Notes under the pieces: generated by a model
Told to the model about the DNA's origin: nothing
The model's input: the letters and a program-made list of their open reading frames with translations, nothing else
Databases searched by the model: none
Assembly (NCBI GenBank): GCA_038496675.1
Contig: CM076658.1
Coordinates: 9,922,922-9,986,921 of the forward strand
Direction: 5' to 3'
DNA length: 64,000 nucleotides
DNA from: Rachycentron canadum
Lineage: Eukaryota; Chordata; Actinopteri; Carangiformes; Rachycentridae
Part shown: one piece after another, positions 1 through 31,570 of the stretch
Layout of the letters: each line of letters starts with the position of its first letter
Numbering within the stretch: the stretch's first letter is position 1
Position numbers and translations under genes: made by a program

Positions 1-3000
1 TCCTCTTAACAAGGCTCACCTCCTGCTTGACAAGTGTTGCAGTCAATGGTTGCAGCTTCTGTCCTCGGTTTTTTCAAGCTGACCAAGCCAGGCATTTTTA
101 TAGTAAAAGCCATTAATCTTAGTCTGCTTGATAAAACCCCCTCTTAAGTGGCAAAATTAGACTTCAGTTTTCAATTTATTTGAGAATATGTGGCCGAACA
201 TGGAAATTGCTTTTGACTCATGACTTGGCATGACCTGAGCAATTTTGCAAAGATTTTCTGCACTGGGGTGTGACTGGCTAATGTGGACGTATCCACATAA
301 ACTCAAGACTATAAATATCGCTGGAGGTACCCAAACAACACTAACGTACGAATGTGTGTGGGGAAAAAAGACAAGAAGCTGAATTTCAAGATCACACTAG
401 GCAGCTGCGAGGGGTGCCCTAACCCATTAACGTGAGCACTGAAATGAAAACCAAGACATTCTGCAGCTGCTAAGGCTCTTTGCCAGTGTGTTCCTAGCCT
501 AAGTAATGACTTGAGGGTGAGTGTTACATTAGTACCAGAATAAATATGAATTTTTATAGGCTTTTTTTGTGCTGAAAACTGACCAGCTTCATGTAGCAGA
601 AATGTAGGTTTTGCAGCAAATCAAGATGTTGTCAAGTGCTTCAAAGTTTAGCTGTCCTTATATACATCTGCCTCTTATGTCACTCCCGAATGAGCCACAT
701 ATGTGTAAACAAATGGGTTGGATATTTGACCTTTGACCTATTAATTCTCACTGTGACCTGCTACTGTTAAACTCAAGAGACTATATAGCTGTAGCTGGCT
801 TCCTTGCTTTAAATATTGACTTTCTGAAAGCTTGCTGCTAAAGTCACATAATAACAACTGTTGTCTTTCTTCTCTTGCCTATTTAGTCATAGCTCATGTT
901 CTTTCTCCTTACTATGTATTGTTAAACATACTGGGTGCTTATTTTCCTTGCCTGTGTGGCCACATGAAATTACGTCTCTCCCTTTAATTGTTGTAATGTT
1001 GTGTTCACTCAGTTTAAATATGTTTTACATTAATAGTGAACTTGTTTTCTGCATTCCTGCCATTAGTAACTACAGTAAGCTTGTGTATCTCCAAAACAAC
1101 TCCTGAGAAGTTACTGGAACAGTTCAAGTACATAATTACCCTGGTATTCATAATAATGTGAATCATGTTTACAGGGTAAACTGGCCTGGAAATGAACATG
1201 ATACATTAAGACAGACATAAAAGCCACACAACTATCCCCACCATTTCGTAATACAGGTTGCCTCATGGTTACTATTATTGATACTGCAAGTGCTTAAATA
1301 AAACAGGTAGGTCAGCTCCTGACTCATGTGAAACAGCGGTAGGTGCAACTGAAGTGGGCTTACTGCACTTTCTATGACACAACTGATAACATGGCCTCTA
1401 GACCTCTCATCCAAAACAGCACCAAACCTTTAATGTCAGAATGAACTTTGCTGTTGATGTGTTGCGAAGGACATGTTTTAGTGAAGATAAAACCGAATGA
1501 GTTTACAACCTAGAGTGCCCATCTTGCCATTGACGTAATTAGACTCCAAATATATCGTAGTTAATGTATCTGATGTAGCACTGCAACTAAAACCTATTCT
1601 CACAACTCATAATCCTGCTGATTATTTGATTAATTATTTGGTCAGCAATCACTTATCTTGTGTGGAATCATGTGAGTTGTTGTATTCACTACTGCTGTCA
1701 CTCCAATAAGGGATGTTTTCACTAGGAGCCAAAGAGTTCTTCTAGTGATTAATCCTGGAAAAAACTTTGAATAAAGTAGTTATATATAACATTAAAAATG
1801 GAGGTATTGGAGCCTTAAAGGGGCTGAGAGCTAAGCTGCCACTAATGTTTCTCGGATAACTAAAGATGTATACATCTGGTGACTAAAATCCTTCATTGGG
1901 TTAAAATACATTGTTAAAAATGTCCAACCTGAAAAGTGTATTATAAAAATGTGGCAGAAACTAGCCATACTGATCCAGGGGGGAATATGGTGTTATTGGC
2001 AGTTGACCAAAAGAAACAGGCCACTACCTTGAATAAAATAGGTTTGAAATTTGATGTTAACATTTAAATATATCTGTAATCTGTAACTGTATGTAACTCA
2101 AACTCTATAATATCCGACTAGTTATTTTTAGACTTTTTAATGTGGTTATGAATTGAATGTAGGTTACATTCAAATTGCTTGCTTTGATGGCTGTGAGTAA
2201 ACAGTCCAAATCCCAAAGATTAGTGGGGTTGCAATTTTTTCTGCAGCAATTGACAATTATTTTCATTACTGACTGATTTGTTGATTATTTTCTCTGCAAA
2301 TATCAAATACCTGCAAAATATTGTCACTATATATTATATAAAAAAATTATTAAATGCTATAAATGGATTATTTCTTGCTAATGAACTAACTGTTGCATAT
2401 ATTATTTATCATCATTTATTAAATGATGATGATGACATCCTACGATGGTTAAATATTCATTTAACCAGCTCAAGTTAATATTTTTTAAATTGCCTATTTT
2501 GTTTGACAAACAGCCCCAAAACCCAAATACAGTCAACTTACAGCAAATGTTCAAAACTATTACATTGTTGCTTGTAGTACTTAAATGAAAAAATGGTTGA
2601 TGATCGACTAATCATTTCAGCTGGTCGTATAACAGGTGAAAATGAGTCTAAAAGATGAATTAATAATCAAAACAGCTGCACATGAATTTCCTCTACGTTT
2701 AAACAACAGGTAACCATAGCAACATAACCTGAGCTGCATACTATGTAGCAGTGAACCACAGACGAATCCGCCATATTTTACCTTTAAATTATATTTAAAA
2801 AATGAACACGATAATGTCATGAAGGTGTAAAATAGTGGACTCAAAGTGGAAACTAGCTGGCTGCTTCGGCTCCACACAAACCATCACTGTGATGCGCCCG
2901 TTTATAAGGTTTCTTCGACTGAGCTACATGGAGTTTAGCTAGGTGAAGGTACCTTCACTGACACTAACCCCTTGCTGGACTTCTCGTTTATTATTGTGAC

Positions 3001-3054
3001 TTTTAACGATGCGGCTTAGTTACTTAATCGTTACATGGCTGTGGTATTACCTAC
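1..3054. other. lrrc58 intron 1 and unexplained sequence
   Basis: AT-rich DNA with no convincing exon. It lies 3' of the lrrc58 first exon on the minus strand. That exon ends at a good GTAGGT donor, so at least part of this stretch should be lrrc58 intron 1. I looked for the second block of LRRC58 leucine-rich repeats and the C-terminal cysteine-containing part in the minus-strand translations and did not find them. Intron 1 therefore probably exceeds 3 kb. Confidence 0.5.
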
Positions 3055-3515
3055 CTGGTTAGATTTTCTATCTCTGCAGGTATGTTTTTCAGTCTGTTTC
3101 CACCGAGTGAAAGCGACTGCAGACGCAGCAGTTTCATACACTGAAGTGGGATCTCCTCGAATCGGTTCCCACTGAAGTTCAGCACCTCCAGCTGCAGGGA
3201 GCCAAACTCTTTCGGCAGAGAAAACTCGCCCAGGAGGTTGTTCTTGGCTATCAGTGTTTTCAGCCTGGTCAGCCGTGTAATGCCCTCACAGATGGCCGTC
3301 AGTCCATTGTTGCTGATGTCCAAAAACTCGAGGTTGAAGAAAACGCTGACCGAATGCGGCAGCGAGGCTAGCCGGTTGTAGTTCAAGTAAAGCTGTCTGG
3401 TGTCCCTCTTCCTCCTGTCGCCGATACTGTCAGCGTTAAAAGTGTTTAAATTCAAACGTGAGAAATCGAGGACGCCGTCGCATGCTGCTGCAGCTGTTCC
3501 TTCGCGAATCTCCAT
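3055..3515 (-). CDS. lrrc58: leucine-rich repeat-containing protein 58, first coding exon (partial gene)
   Basis: The exon encodes about 153 residues from ATG at 3515-3513, then splices at a GTAGGT donor (exon end 3055, phase 2). After a short N-terminal segment there are tandem leucine-rich repeats: NLEFLDISNNGLTAI, LKTLIAKNNLLGEF, LEVLNFSGNRFEEIP and LQSLSLGGNRLKNIPAEIENL. The LLAKNN-, LNxSGN- and SLGGN-type repeats ending in IPAEIENL match vertebrate LRRC58 from memory, and the immediate fstl1 neighbour supports this. LRRC58 is a poorly characterised intracellular LRR protein of about 370 aa, so roughly 40% of it is here. No in-frame ATG lies upstream within the open frame. An 18-base T run (mRNA sense) ends four bases before the start. 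Confidence 0.88.
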
Positions 3516-3518
3516 TTT

Positions 3519-3536
3519 AAAAAAAAAAAAAAAAAA
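3519..3536 (-). repeat. T18 homopolymer in the lrrc58 5' UTR
   Basis: On the coding strand this is 18 uninterrupted T followed by TTTT-complement/AAAA spacing directly before the lrrc58 ATG. The tract lies in the same open frame as the protein, upstream of the first ATG, and is probably transcribed. Confidence 0.85.
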
Positions 3537-4546
3537 CAATTTTGGCGTTAATTTAAGCTCTGAACAAAGTCCCCACAGAAGTTTTGCTGTAGACTGAACC
3601 ACGAGTTAGCTCCAGGAGTCGTCTATTTTCAACGAGGAGAGCGAAAATACTTCTTTGCACTCACCCGAAACATTTAACCACATCTCTAGTGAGAAACTAG
3701 GTCACTAATTTTGTACAAAGGACGGGATTCAGTTACTACTCGGAGCCACATTGACTGTAATGCAACTATCTCTTAATGTGGCCGTTGCGAGAGGGAAATA
3801 GTTGCTTCCTTGTTTCGCGATTGGCTATTTCCATCAGAAAACCCCGCCTACCAAATCATCGATTGGTCAGTTTTCCAATCCGTCATAATACCAAACTTCT
3901 AAATGAGGTATTTGTAACAGGTTTATTGTACAATTTACTTAGATTTTATAGCCACAGACTACTAATTTGATCAGTGTAGTTGCCATCTTTAAGTTTTCTA
4001 AGTGTTGCAACAACGGGAGATGGTGGCCGATGATCCATAATGTCAACTGCCCACCTCCATATGACATTATGCAACCCCCCTCTTCTGTTGCATTATGCAA
4101 TGCTCTGCTGACTTAGATGTGAGCAGAATGAGAAGGAGGTACAGGATAATTGGGTTTTCTCCCACCGTGGACAGACCTATTCATAATACTGGACAGCTCT
4201 GTTCTGCTCATGCTGCTTTAGGAGTAGAGCATATTACAGTATGTGTACTACAGCGTAATTCTGTGGAACTTAGTGGATAGATTATGATATGAGAATCAAC
4301 CCGGACCAGCTAAAACATTAATCTTAGAGGATAAGCCTGGAAATGTTTTATACTTAACTAGCCCTTCACCCTACATGGTAATTAAACAGAGTGAATATGT
4401 GATGGTTAATTTATGTAGCACTTTTCTGACAAAAATGTAGTTTTTTTTTACAATAAATTGCATTCAGTGCAAAGTATCAAACAGTAATTTAGCACACAAA
4501 CCTCAGATGCAATCAAAGTGAGAAAGCTGTGTTGTGGTGTATGGGC
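3537..4546. other. lrrc58 5' flank and lrrc58-fstl1 intergenic DNA
   Basis: Contains the presumptive lrrc58 promoter (about 3.55-3.9 kb), which is less AT-rich than its surroundings and has scattered CpGs. AT-rich sequence follows, up to the fstl1 polyadenylation signal. I see no TATA box that I would defend and no coding exon. Confidence 0.4.
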
Positions 4547-4552
4547 TTTATT
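4547..4552 (-). terminator. fstl1: fstl1 polyadenylation signal candidate
   Basis: The plus-strand TTTATT here reads AATAAA on the minus strand, about 1.43 kb 3' of the fstl1 stop codon. It would give a 3' UTR of about 1.45 kb. Closer alternatives are possible because the region is AT-rich. Confidence 0.5.
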
Positions 4553-4884
4553 GGCATACATACATGTTCCTTACAGTCTCTGCACTTTTAGTGGAATATA
4601 AAGGTTTAACTTGAAACCCTGTAATGCAACTTTCACACAGCCATTTATCAAGGATAGAGTCACAAAGCACTAGTTTACTGCTAAACTTCAGCAAAGCACA
4701 CTCATTCTTGCTATGCCATGTGGCATAATAGCCTTTGTGCAGGCAAAGGTACTGTTTGCAGGTCTAAGGCACTGATTTTTATTGTCAAATCTAGCAATTT
4801 AGATACAGGATTTTAACAAATAAACACATTTAACAAACCAAACTACTCTCAGCACCATACTTTAAAAGCACACACACAATCATG

Positions 4885-4926
<42 letters not shown>

Positions 4927-5985
4927 CTTTATATGCACCCAGTTATTGATGCGTCTAAGCTACTTAGGTTGACAGTGAGGCTAGTCCTGCTGTTAGAGTG
5001 ATTTTGAAAGCACAGGTATAGTGTTGTTGCTGGGTCCAGAGTAATGTTTTACCTGGAGAATTTTGTACATTATTCAAACACATCATCAAGACTTTGGTTT
5101 CAGATTTCACCATGCTATATTCAGATCAGGTCTCACCTTGGTGCAGATGTGCTGCTTCAGCCTGAAAGCTGGACCACTAGGGGTTTGTCTCAGAAATGTA
5201 CAACACATAGAAAAATGTTTGACCCGAAATACACCAGAGAGACTTGCCTGAGCATAACATGGGATTAAGATGAGTTCCAACTCGATCGAATAACACACTG
5301 TACATAAAAGCTAACATTTTTGCAGAAAGAATGATTACTTTAGCACTATGATAAAACAAATTTCAGGCTTGTTATAATCTAAAGCCTAGAAAAGAAAGAT
5401 TGAAAGAATAAAGAGAAGTGCATTGGTCAAGTAGTGGCCTACTGTGGCGGTTAAAATGGCAACAAACTCACAGATAACTTTACCATCTTATCCCAGCTTC
5501 TTCAACCGACCCCTTGACAACGAAACCTTTGAAGGTGTTGTGCACCAGGTGACAAGTGGTCAGCTTTCTCTGTACTCCAGCAGATCCCTCATCTCAATAG
5601 GTGGATTCTCCATGTTCTTAACCTCACTACCTTCTCAAACAGTGACTTCCACATTCCAAAACAGTGACAACTTGACAGTTTGTTTAAGAATAACTGTAAA
5701 AAATATAAGGATTGTAGTAAAAAATAGCCCCAGGGCTAGTGTAGGGGCACAGTAATACAATCAAACATGACAGTACTGCAACACAAGGGAATCCTATAAT
5801 ACTCTTGAATCACCCCTGAATCTAACAAACATCAACACAAACACTTAAACAATGTAAAAATGTATAATAATTAACATAGCAGAGAAACATGAAAAAGTCA
5901 ATGTAACAACGACACACGGCCGCATGGTAACTCAAGTATAGAAGAAGAGTGATGGTGTACATTGTCTTCTTCATTGTGTCCTTAT
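4553..5985 (-). other. fstl1: putative fstl1 3' UTR
   Basis: Non-coding sequence between the fstl1 stop codon and the first well-placed minus-strand AATAAA. It includes a CA/TG microsatellite at about 4889-4922. Short open frames here do not resemble known proteins. In primates the FSTL1 3' UTR carries miR-198; I did not recognise an equivalent hairpin. Confidence 0.5.
4889..4922. repeat. (CA)n microsatellite
   Basis: About 17 uninterrupted CA units, inside the predicted fstl1 3' UTR (a UG run in the mRNA). Confidence 0.95.
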
Positions 5986-24979
<18,994 letters not shown>

Positions 24980-25420
24980 CTGGACATAAAGGAAAAGAGG
25001 GAAAGTAATGTTAGGGGAGGAAAGAAACAACACCTCCATCCGTTTCCACACGGGTTCCTTGGGAGGTTGAGAAAACTTGTGGGGGGTAAAAAAAAAAGAA
25101 AAAAAAAAGAAAAAAATCCTACTTTCCGTCTTCTACGTTACCATTTTGTGTGAAAAGCTGCTCCGCTCGGAAATGTGCTTGGAGGGTGGGAGCTGGTCTG
25201 GATGTTGGTCGGGACGGAGTCGAGCAGGAGAGTCCGTGATTTCAAGAAATTTGAGGAGCGCTGAGGAATTCTTGCCAGTCCGTCAGCCTCTCCTCCTCCT
25301 CCTCCTCCTCCTCATCCTCCCCCCTTTCCTTTCTCACCACGGCCAATGAAAACGTCTGGAGTCCTCCGAGGACGTTTACAGAGGAGTAGATGAGGAGAAG
25401 GGGGAGGTGTGAGTGTTACC
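24980..25420 (-). promoter_or_regulatory. fstl1: fstl1 5' UTR/promoter region (approximate)
   Basis: This is the segment upstream of the fstl1 start, with more G+C and CpG than its surroundings. It contains an A/G-rich tract (25083-25117) and a CTC/TCC repeat (about 25288-25321) that is purine-rich in mRNA sense. A non-coding first exon is expected by analogy with mammals, but its boundaries are not clear. No strong TATA box is visible. Confidence 0.4.
25288..25321. repeat. (CTC)n trinucleotide repeat
   Basis: About ten CTC/TCC units with one CAT interruption, just upstream of fstl1. Confidence 0.85.
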
Positions 25421-26409
25421 ATAGTCTCAAATATGTCCTCTCTAGATGACTATAAGTATATTAAATTAGGATATAAATCATAATAAGTTTTGTTATTGTT
25501 GACTAGATTATGTTTATACCAAATTGTTCAGCCTGATCTTGTATACGATCTATTTCTATTGTTGGATATAGTAGTATTTTGGTTGGTTGGTTTGCAGTTA
25601 AAGTCGCCACTGATCAGGTTGGTTTAACCAGCTAGTTAAAGCTGCATTATGTTGATTTTTGGCAACTAAAGGGCTAAAGAACTTCACATTGAGCTGACAG
25701 ACTCACTGGCACTTTTTTCCCTACTTTGCATTTTAGCATGATATATTTGTTAACCATGTTAAATTTTAAACACACAGGATGTAACTTCTTCATGATGTCA
25801 TGAAATAGTGTGGTTTCATGGGAGTTGTCATCTTGGACAGCATTACCATCACTTTATCTCAGTTTGGTTTGGTGCACTGTTACCCAGGAGGTTTTTTTAA
25901 TGGGTGCTGGACAACAACTAAAATCCTTCCCCTGGTTAAAATATATAGATAAAAAGGCATCTTAAAACTGAATAAAAGTAAATTTTGAGCTTCTGTCAGG
26001 GAACCACCACATCAACACATGAGCATAAAGGATATGACACCAAGGATACGACAGGCGACCAAATGAAATGGACTATGACCATGATTACAATCATAGATTA
26101 CCCTAAGGTTTGAGAATTGCTGGAAACATTTGGGTTAAAGTAAGCACACAAATAAAAAAATATGCAATATAGGTCTAGATGGTTTTGGACATTTTAATGT
26201 CTAAATGTTTAAAATTAGCATAACTTATGTTTAAATTACATTTTATAACTTCAAACACCCTTATAGAGTCTTTTTTAAACTTTACAGTACCAGAGCTTTT
26301 GTCTATAATATAATCAAATTGTTCAATTGAAAGTTTAATGGAGTTTGTAATTTCTGAGGAATAGTATCCTGCATATAAAAAATATAAAAATATGCCCACT
26401 GTTATCATG

Positions 26410-26775
26410 GCTCTGGGACAGAGGACTCAAATGCGCGACTCAGCAATATTTAAAACAGCAATATTTATTAACTCAAAAGATACACAGTCAGGCAGGCTGT
26501 GATCGAAACACCATGAAACAAAAAGTATGCAAGGGCAATGAGATGCCAAAAACAGGTAGGGTCAAATCTCTACTCTGGAAAATCATGAAACGCTGGCACT
26601 CTTGACCTATCAGTACAAGACGAACTGGCACTGAGAGGAATACACACATGGACTATACACTCAGAGGCAGGGGAGATAATGAGACACAAGTGAAACCCAT
26701 TAGGGGAGGAGCAGGTAATCAAACAGGTGGGAAACACAAGAGGGCAGGAAGTGGGTGATCTGGAATGAGACAAGA
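26410..26775. repeat. probable non-autonomous interspersed element
   Basis: A block whose composition differs from its flanks. It begins GGGACAGAGGACTCAAATGC, contains CAATATTTATTAACTCAAAA, and ends with runs such as GGGGAGGAGCAGGTAATCAA and CACAAGAGGGCAGGAAGTGG. This arrangement recalls a common teleost non-coding repeat with a 'gtttattaac ... acaggtgaaac ... ggcaggtaatcac' pattern. The family assignment is from memory and unverified. No open frame of note. Confidence 0.45.
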
Positions 26776-28945
26776 GGTGAGTATTTCAAAATAAAAGAGG
26801 AACTGACACAAGGTATTGGCAGACATAGCTTAACTGCAGGAACTTCTGCCTAAAATGAATGCAGTTAGATAGTATTAGTGTATAAAGGGGTACAGCATGG
26901 CTTTTTTGTTTGAGCTGACCCATTTATTTCACAAATGTAAATAATACATAAACACCAAAAGGGCCCGAAGGATCAAATTTGTGGTATTGCAAATTTCATG
27001 CTTCTCATTCCTATAATTTCCACTGTGATATCCTATGCCACATCACTCATCTACAAGATTATTCAAGCTACGTCATACAATGTCCTCTTCTTGCTGTGTC
27101 TTTCACTCAGACCTACAGAACATCCACATAAGTTCTGTACACAAAGACCTTATTTTCTTTGAAAGATTAATGTTCAAAGGTTCTTATGATTTCAGTATTT
27201 CAGGATTACAAACTACCACTGGTGTGCATGCTCCAGCAAGGAGTAATTAAAGAGTGATTAAGAATGACGGTCTAAGGCATTGAACACCACAGTGCAGTGA
27301 ATTTTGAATAGAAAGAGGAGGATGAAGGATTTTTTTCCCACTGCAAGCCATCAATTATATATAACTTCATCCCCTCTGTGGAAATCTACCTGTTTAAATA
27401 GATGCTGTGATTATTCGATTATGCTTTGTTGAGTGTGTGTGTTATTTGAGAGTGTACGTTCTAGTGTTTCTCATTCTATTCACACTGATGTTGAATAACA
27501 AGCAGTGAAAAACCTGAAGAAATTGCAGCTTTTGTTTCAAAAAGTTCATATTATGCTCGTAAGATGGCCTTGTGCATTTTACTGCTGATGGATATTTTTT
27601 TCCATATTGTCTCACTCAACCTTTGTTTGCCACACTGTTTTGCTGATAGAAAGCTGTATGAAAGGAGAGAAAAGGTGTTTTTTTCTTTCTTTTTGTGCTT
27701 CGCTTTGGGAGTTACAAAACAAATCTTCAACTGTGAAGCAAGGCAACAGTACAACAGAGACAAACTTAATTTAGCACATTGGAAACAACTGAAGTAAACT
27801 GCTGCTATGTTAGATAAATAAAAATATAAATGTTAGAACTTGTTAGCAACTAAACTGGACTCCTGGATTTAGATTTGGAAACATTTTAAAAGAAAATATT
27901 TGGGGAGTAAAAATACATATTTGAAAGCCTTTTGTTGCTACAGAGGGGAGTTGCAAGAAACCTAACAAATTGTGCGGTAATGCAGGCATCAGGTTTTGAC
28001 AAAGAAAAAGTGGAATAATAAAACAACAATGTTTCTGGTTTGCTGCATCTGTTTTGATCATATCTGATGCTAAGTTTGTTTTCCCACCAATTTCCTCACT
28101 TGCTATATCTGCTTGTTGCAAATGAAGTATGATTAGTATTTGTCATGGTTTGAGTCAGACACTCACAGCACATGCTTAAAGGCAGCCAAGTTCAACTGCA
28201 AGTACAACTCTGGCATCAACATATTGTCAGAGGAAATATGTTATATATAAAAACTTTCCATATAAGAGGTAATTGAAATGAATAGTTGACATCTCTGGTC
28301 CTGATGTACCTTTATCAGTGTTACTAGCCTAATAAAAAATGTAGAAATAGAAAAAAATGCAAGAGCAGCTTGTAATGCACTAACACGGACCCTATCCACC
28401 TGTCTGTTTCTTGATATTCATTGCCTGTGCACACGCACAGATATGTGTGAAATATTTAACTCTGACTCAGAAAAGAACACATGTTTACAGTACCTGCTTT
28501 CAACATGTTCTGCAGGCAGCTGGGAGAAGATGAATACTTAATCAGACAAACTGTTTAATCTCTCTTCTTGCTACAGCGTCCAACAAACAATGCATACTCC
28601 CTCTCTAAGCCATTAGTGTAAAAAGTGCTTTCTGCTACCACTGATTTAAATTCATGCACTGTGCACGTACGTACGAGCAAACCATGCAGTATTCAGGATG
28701 GAGAACAGAGGTATTAGCTCCTCTGATGTCTCTCTGTGTTCTGCCAGGGGCTTTCTGAGAGGCATCTCAAATATTCACAAACATCCATCAATGCCACAAA
28801 GGGTCAGACTAGCCACGGTCACACAGAAACACACTCACAGGAATAAAATGCACACACATACACTCAAATGTAGCATACACATTCAATTAGCTTTTTTTTT
28901 TTTTTTGCTCCCAGAGGTTTTTTTTAATCATAGTTCTTCTTTCAT

Positions 28946-29037
<92 letters not shown>

Positions 29038-29046
29038 TGTGTGTGT
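28946..29046. repeat. (GT)n microsatellite, about 100 bp
   Basis: About 50 GT units with interruptions at 28961 (TTG) and 29036 (GAG). The long Cys-Val and Thr-His frames over it are artefacts. Confidence 0.96.
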
Positions 29047-30929
29047 ATCCTTATGGGAACCAAGGTCTCTATAAGGATGACAAGTCCACATTTGATTTCT
29101 TATGAGTATAAGAAAATTCTCAGTTCTGTGCAGCATTGCAACACACAGATGGTATTTAAAAAGCATTGAAACACAGTGTGGTTAATTGTTGAAGGTTAAG
29201 GCATCTATAGAACACGTATTTGTGTGTGGGAGAACCCTGTAGAATCAGATATTATTATCAGAAATCTTGTTTCGCTGTGTTGTGCACAGCATCACCCAGC
29301 ACTCATAACTTTCCTGTTGCAATAATTTAAGGGAAGAAAGGAGGCATAATGAATGCACTCAAAACAGCTAATCGGTGCTCATTGTGGCTGCGTTAAGACA
29401 GATGGTTTGGTTTTTCTGTCCTTAATGGAAACAAATGAGATGATGCTGGAAGGATTCACATATTGTTGGTGAAAAGCAATGTTTTCTTTTCTTGCTTGTT
29501 AGCCCAGCCTCTTCTCACTCAGTCTCTGGTGAGTATAGCCAAGGGCATCTGCCTACTGCCATTACCGAAGACCTCATTCATTAACCTGGCATTTGGAAAA
29601 AAAGAAAAAAAAGCCTTCAGAGCTGCACATACACACGCATTTGCACATACAAACACATCTGATAATAACAAGTATATATTCGAAAGAAGTCATACAGAGA
29701 TGTAAACAGTGTGTGTCCAAATTAGCATGTTTATAAATAAATATAAAAGGAAGATTTTTTTTTTTTTTTTTACTTCTGGCACTTCAAGCCTGCTGCTGAC
29801 CTTTTGTCAACATGTACCCTTTAAATAGATCTTCAGTCTTCAAATTCTGCTTCATCCACCTAGCATTGAGGAAGAGAGACATTAAAGAAGGATTGACAGC
29901 AAAGAACCCTGCATGATATGAACCGGTTTGTGATTGGAATGTAATTTTCTTATATGAACCAACCAAAAACAGTGGACGTTGGATAAAAACCTACAGGTAG
30001 GTTTAAAGGTGAATCCTGACCAGGTCACAGGATAGATACATGAAAAAAAAAAAAAAAAAAAAAAGACTATATCAAAATTCAGGATGTATTATAAAACATT
30101 CCCACTCCACCACTCGGCAGCAAGACACCCACACCAGCCTTTATAGCACTACAGGGAAGACTGAACCATCATGAACAGACTTCAGTGCTTCTCTGGCAAA
30201 GCAATGCAATCAAACAGTCTATCTTAGACAACATGTCTTTTATTATGCTATATTATCATACTGCTTTCTGGTAATAATTTGAATAGCAGACCAAAGCTGA
30301 TAAAAGCCTAAGGGCATGTCAGTGTATGAGAAGACTGATAATCATATGTTGCCATTTTGTTTCTTACACCTTTGAAAAGTGTGAATTTCCTCTTTATCTT
30401 TTGACATTTGAGTTTTGTTGAGTCTTTGTAGGCAAAGATTAAGGAAATGAGAGTCACCCCATACTGTGTTGGTGTCTTTCTGCATCGTAGTTAAGCTATG
30501 GCCTAACTCATAATACTTATATATATACTTATAAAACAGATAGTCTACTGAATACAGATCTGATGACATGGGGAGGCTGCTGGAGTTCTAAGGCTCAAAA
30601 GAAAGTGGGACAGATCTATTAAAAATTTAATTGAGTCCCCAGTATTTGCACCATATGTAACTCATATTTTCTGTAATTTAAAACTGTATATTTGAGATAT
30701 CAGATTTCAAAATAGTCAAAATAGGAAACAATTTCAAAGTAAGAGTGGTGAAGTGTGAAACTTTTCTGTGGCATGTGGCTAAGCATGGTGTTAATTAGAT
30801 TTTATTTTATTTGAAATATAAGTTGTAAGTTATACGTATGGTGTATATGGTTCCACATGCTCCCCAGATGACATGTGTGAAACATATTTGAACATAGAAC
30901 AACAGAAACAAAACATTTTTTTCTCTCTG

Positions 30930-31085
30930 CATCTGCATCAACTGGACCAAAGACAGGTTTACTTTTGCTCATGCAATTTTGAACAATCAGACTCTATAGA
31001 TGTGATGCATCTTCTAAACATCACCCGGGGACTATGACATGGAATTTATCTGTGTATGAAAAATCTGAAGGTAGGAAGAGAACAA
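30930..31085 (+). pseudogene. relic V-set exon, upstream copy of the TIGIT-like gene
   Basis: Closely similar to 32,644-32,887 of the intact gene: ATCAACTGGACC, GACAGGTTTA, TTTGCTCATG, then TCTATAGATG, GGGACTAT and ACATGGAATTTATCTGT. It ends with the same AAATCTGAAGGTAGGAAGAG donor region. About 92 bp are missing between the C' region and the YxC strand, corresponding to about 32,701-32,792 of the intact exon. 92 is not a multiple of three, so the frame is broken. The 5' third of the exon is also unrecognisable. No intact leader or TM exon accompanies it. Confidence 0.85.
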
Positions 31086-31570
31086 AGAAGGAATAATCAT
31101 TTGAGAATTGTCATGTAATATAATGACTTCCTCCACCCTCCCCCACCTGTCATCATAGTATGACCAGGATGTGAGTTTGTTGTAATGTAACAAGCAAACA
31201 TTCATGTATTTTCTACAGTATAACATTGTTAATTGTAGTACAAAATGATGTTTCAGATTTGTAAATATGAACAAATTCATTTTACTCTTTTGTGTTCTGG
31301 TGCAGGACAGTCCTCAGTGCTGGGAACTAAGGCTCATATAACACTCAGTCACAGATATCTACTCACAAAGGGTCAGCTCACACAAATGATTTCTGACTTA
31401 GTTCCAGGGTTCACAGTGTTGTTTTAATTAGAATTGAAGGTTTCTTCTTGACCTCAGAAACATTTAAAATACAATCTCATCACAGTGCTGAGTCAGTAGA
31501 TAGTTGTGGACTGAGTTGCCCTGTTGTCCTGAAAATGAAAATACTCACCTGATTTTTTTCTTATGTCTTT
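31086..31570 (+). pseudogene. decayed intronic remainder of the upstream Ig gene copy
   Basis: Two blocks match the other copies. First, 31,121-31,230 (AATGACTTCCTCCACCCTCC, GAGTTTGTTGTAATGTAACA) matches 35,861-35,965. Second, 31,425-31,560 (TTAGAATTGAAGG, TTCTTGACCT, ACAATCTCA) matches 33,305-33,460 of the intact gene. This shows that the duplication included introns. The transmembrane exon expected between them is absent. Confidence 0.7.

Larger units (their letters stand above)
25421..30900. other. fstl1 to Ig-cluster intergenic DNA
   Basis: 5.5 kb in which I recognise no gene. It contains one probable interspersed element (about 26,410-26,775), a long GT microsatellite (28,946-29,046) and homopolymers (for example A22 at 30,043-30,064). 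Short open frames do not look like protein-coding exons: they are repeat-derived or AT-rich. Confidence 0.5.

Noticed and set aside
4553..5985. A miR-198-like hairpin in the fstl1 3' UTR
   Set aside because: The microRNA is a primate feature and I saw no matching stem-loop here.
24980..25051. N-terminal extension of fstl1 reading WKRMEV, superficially like the mammalian MWKR start
   Set aside because: The codon before WKR is GTG, not ATG. The segment lacks a signal-peptide profile, and the frame is probably 5' UTR or intron before an AG next to the real ATG.
28698..29169. Long Cys-Val and Thr-His open frames
   Set aside because: They are translations of the GT/CA microsatellite on either strand, with no start context or splice support.
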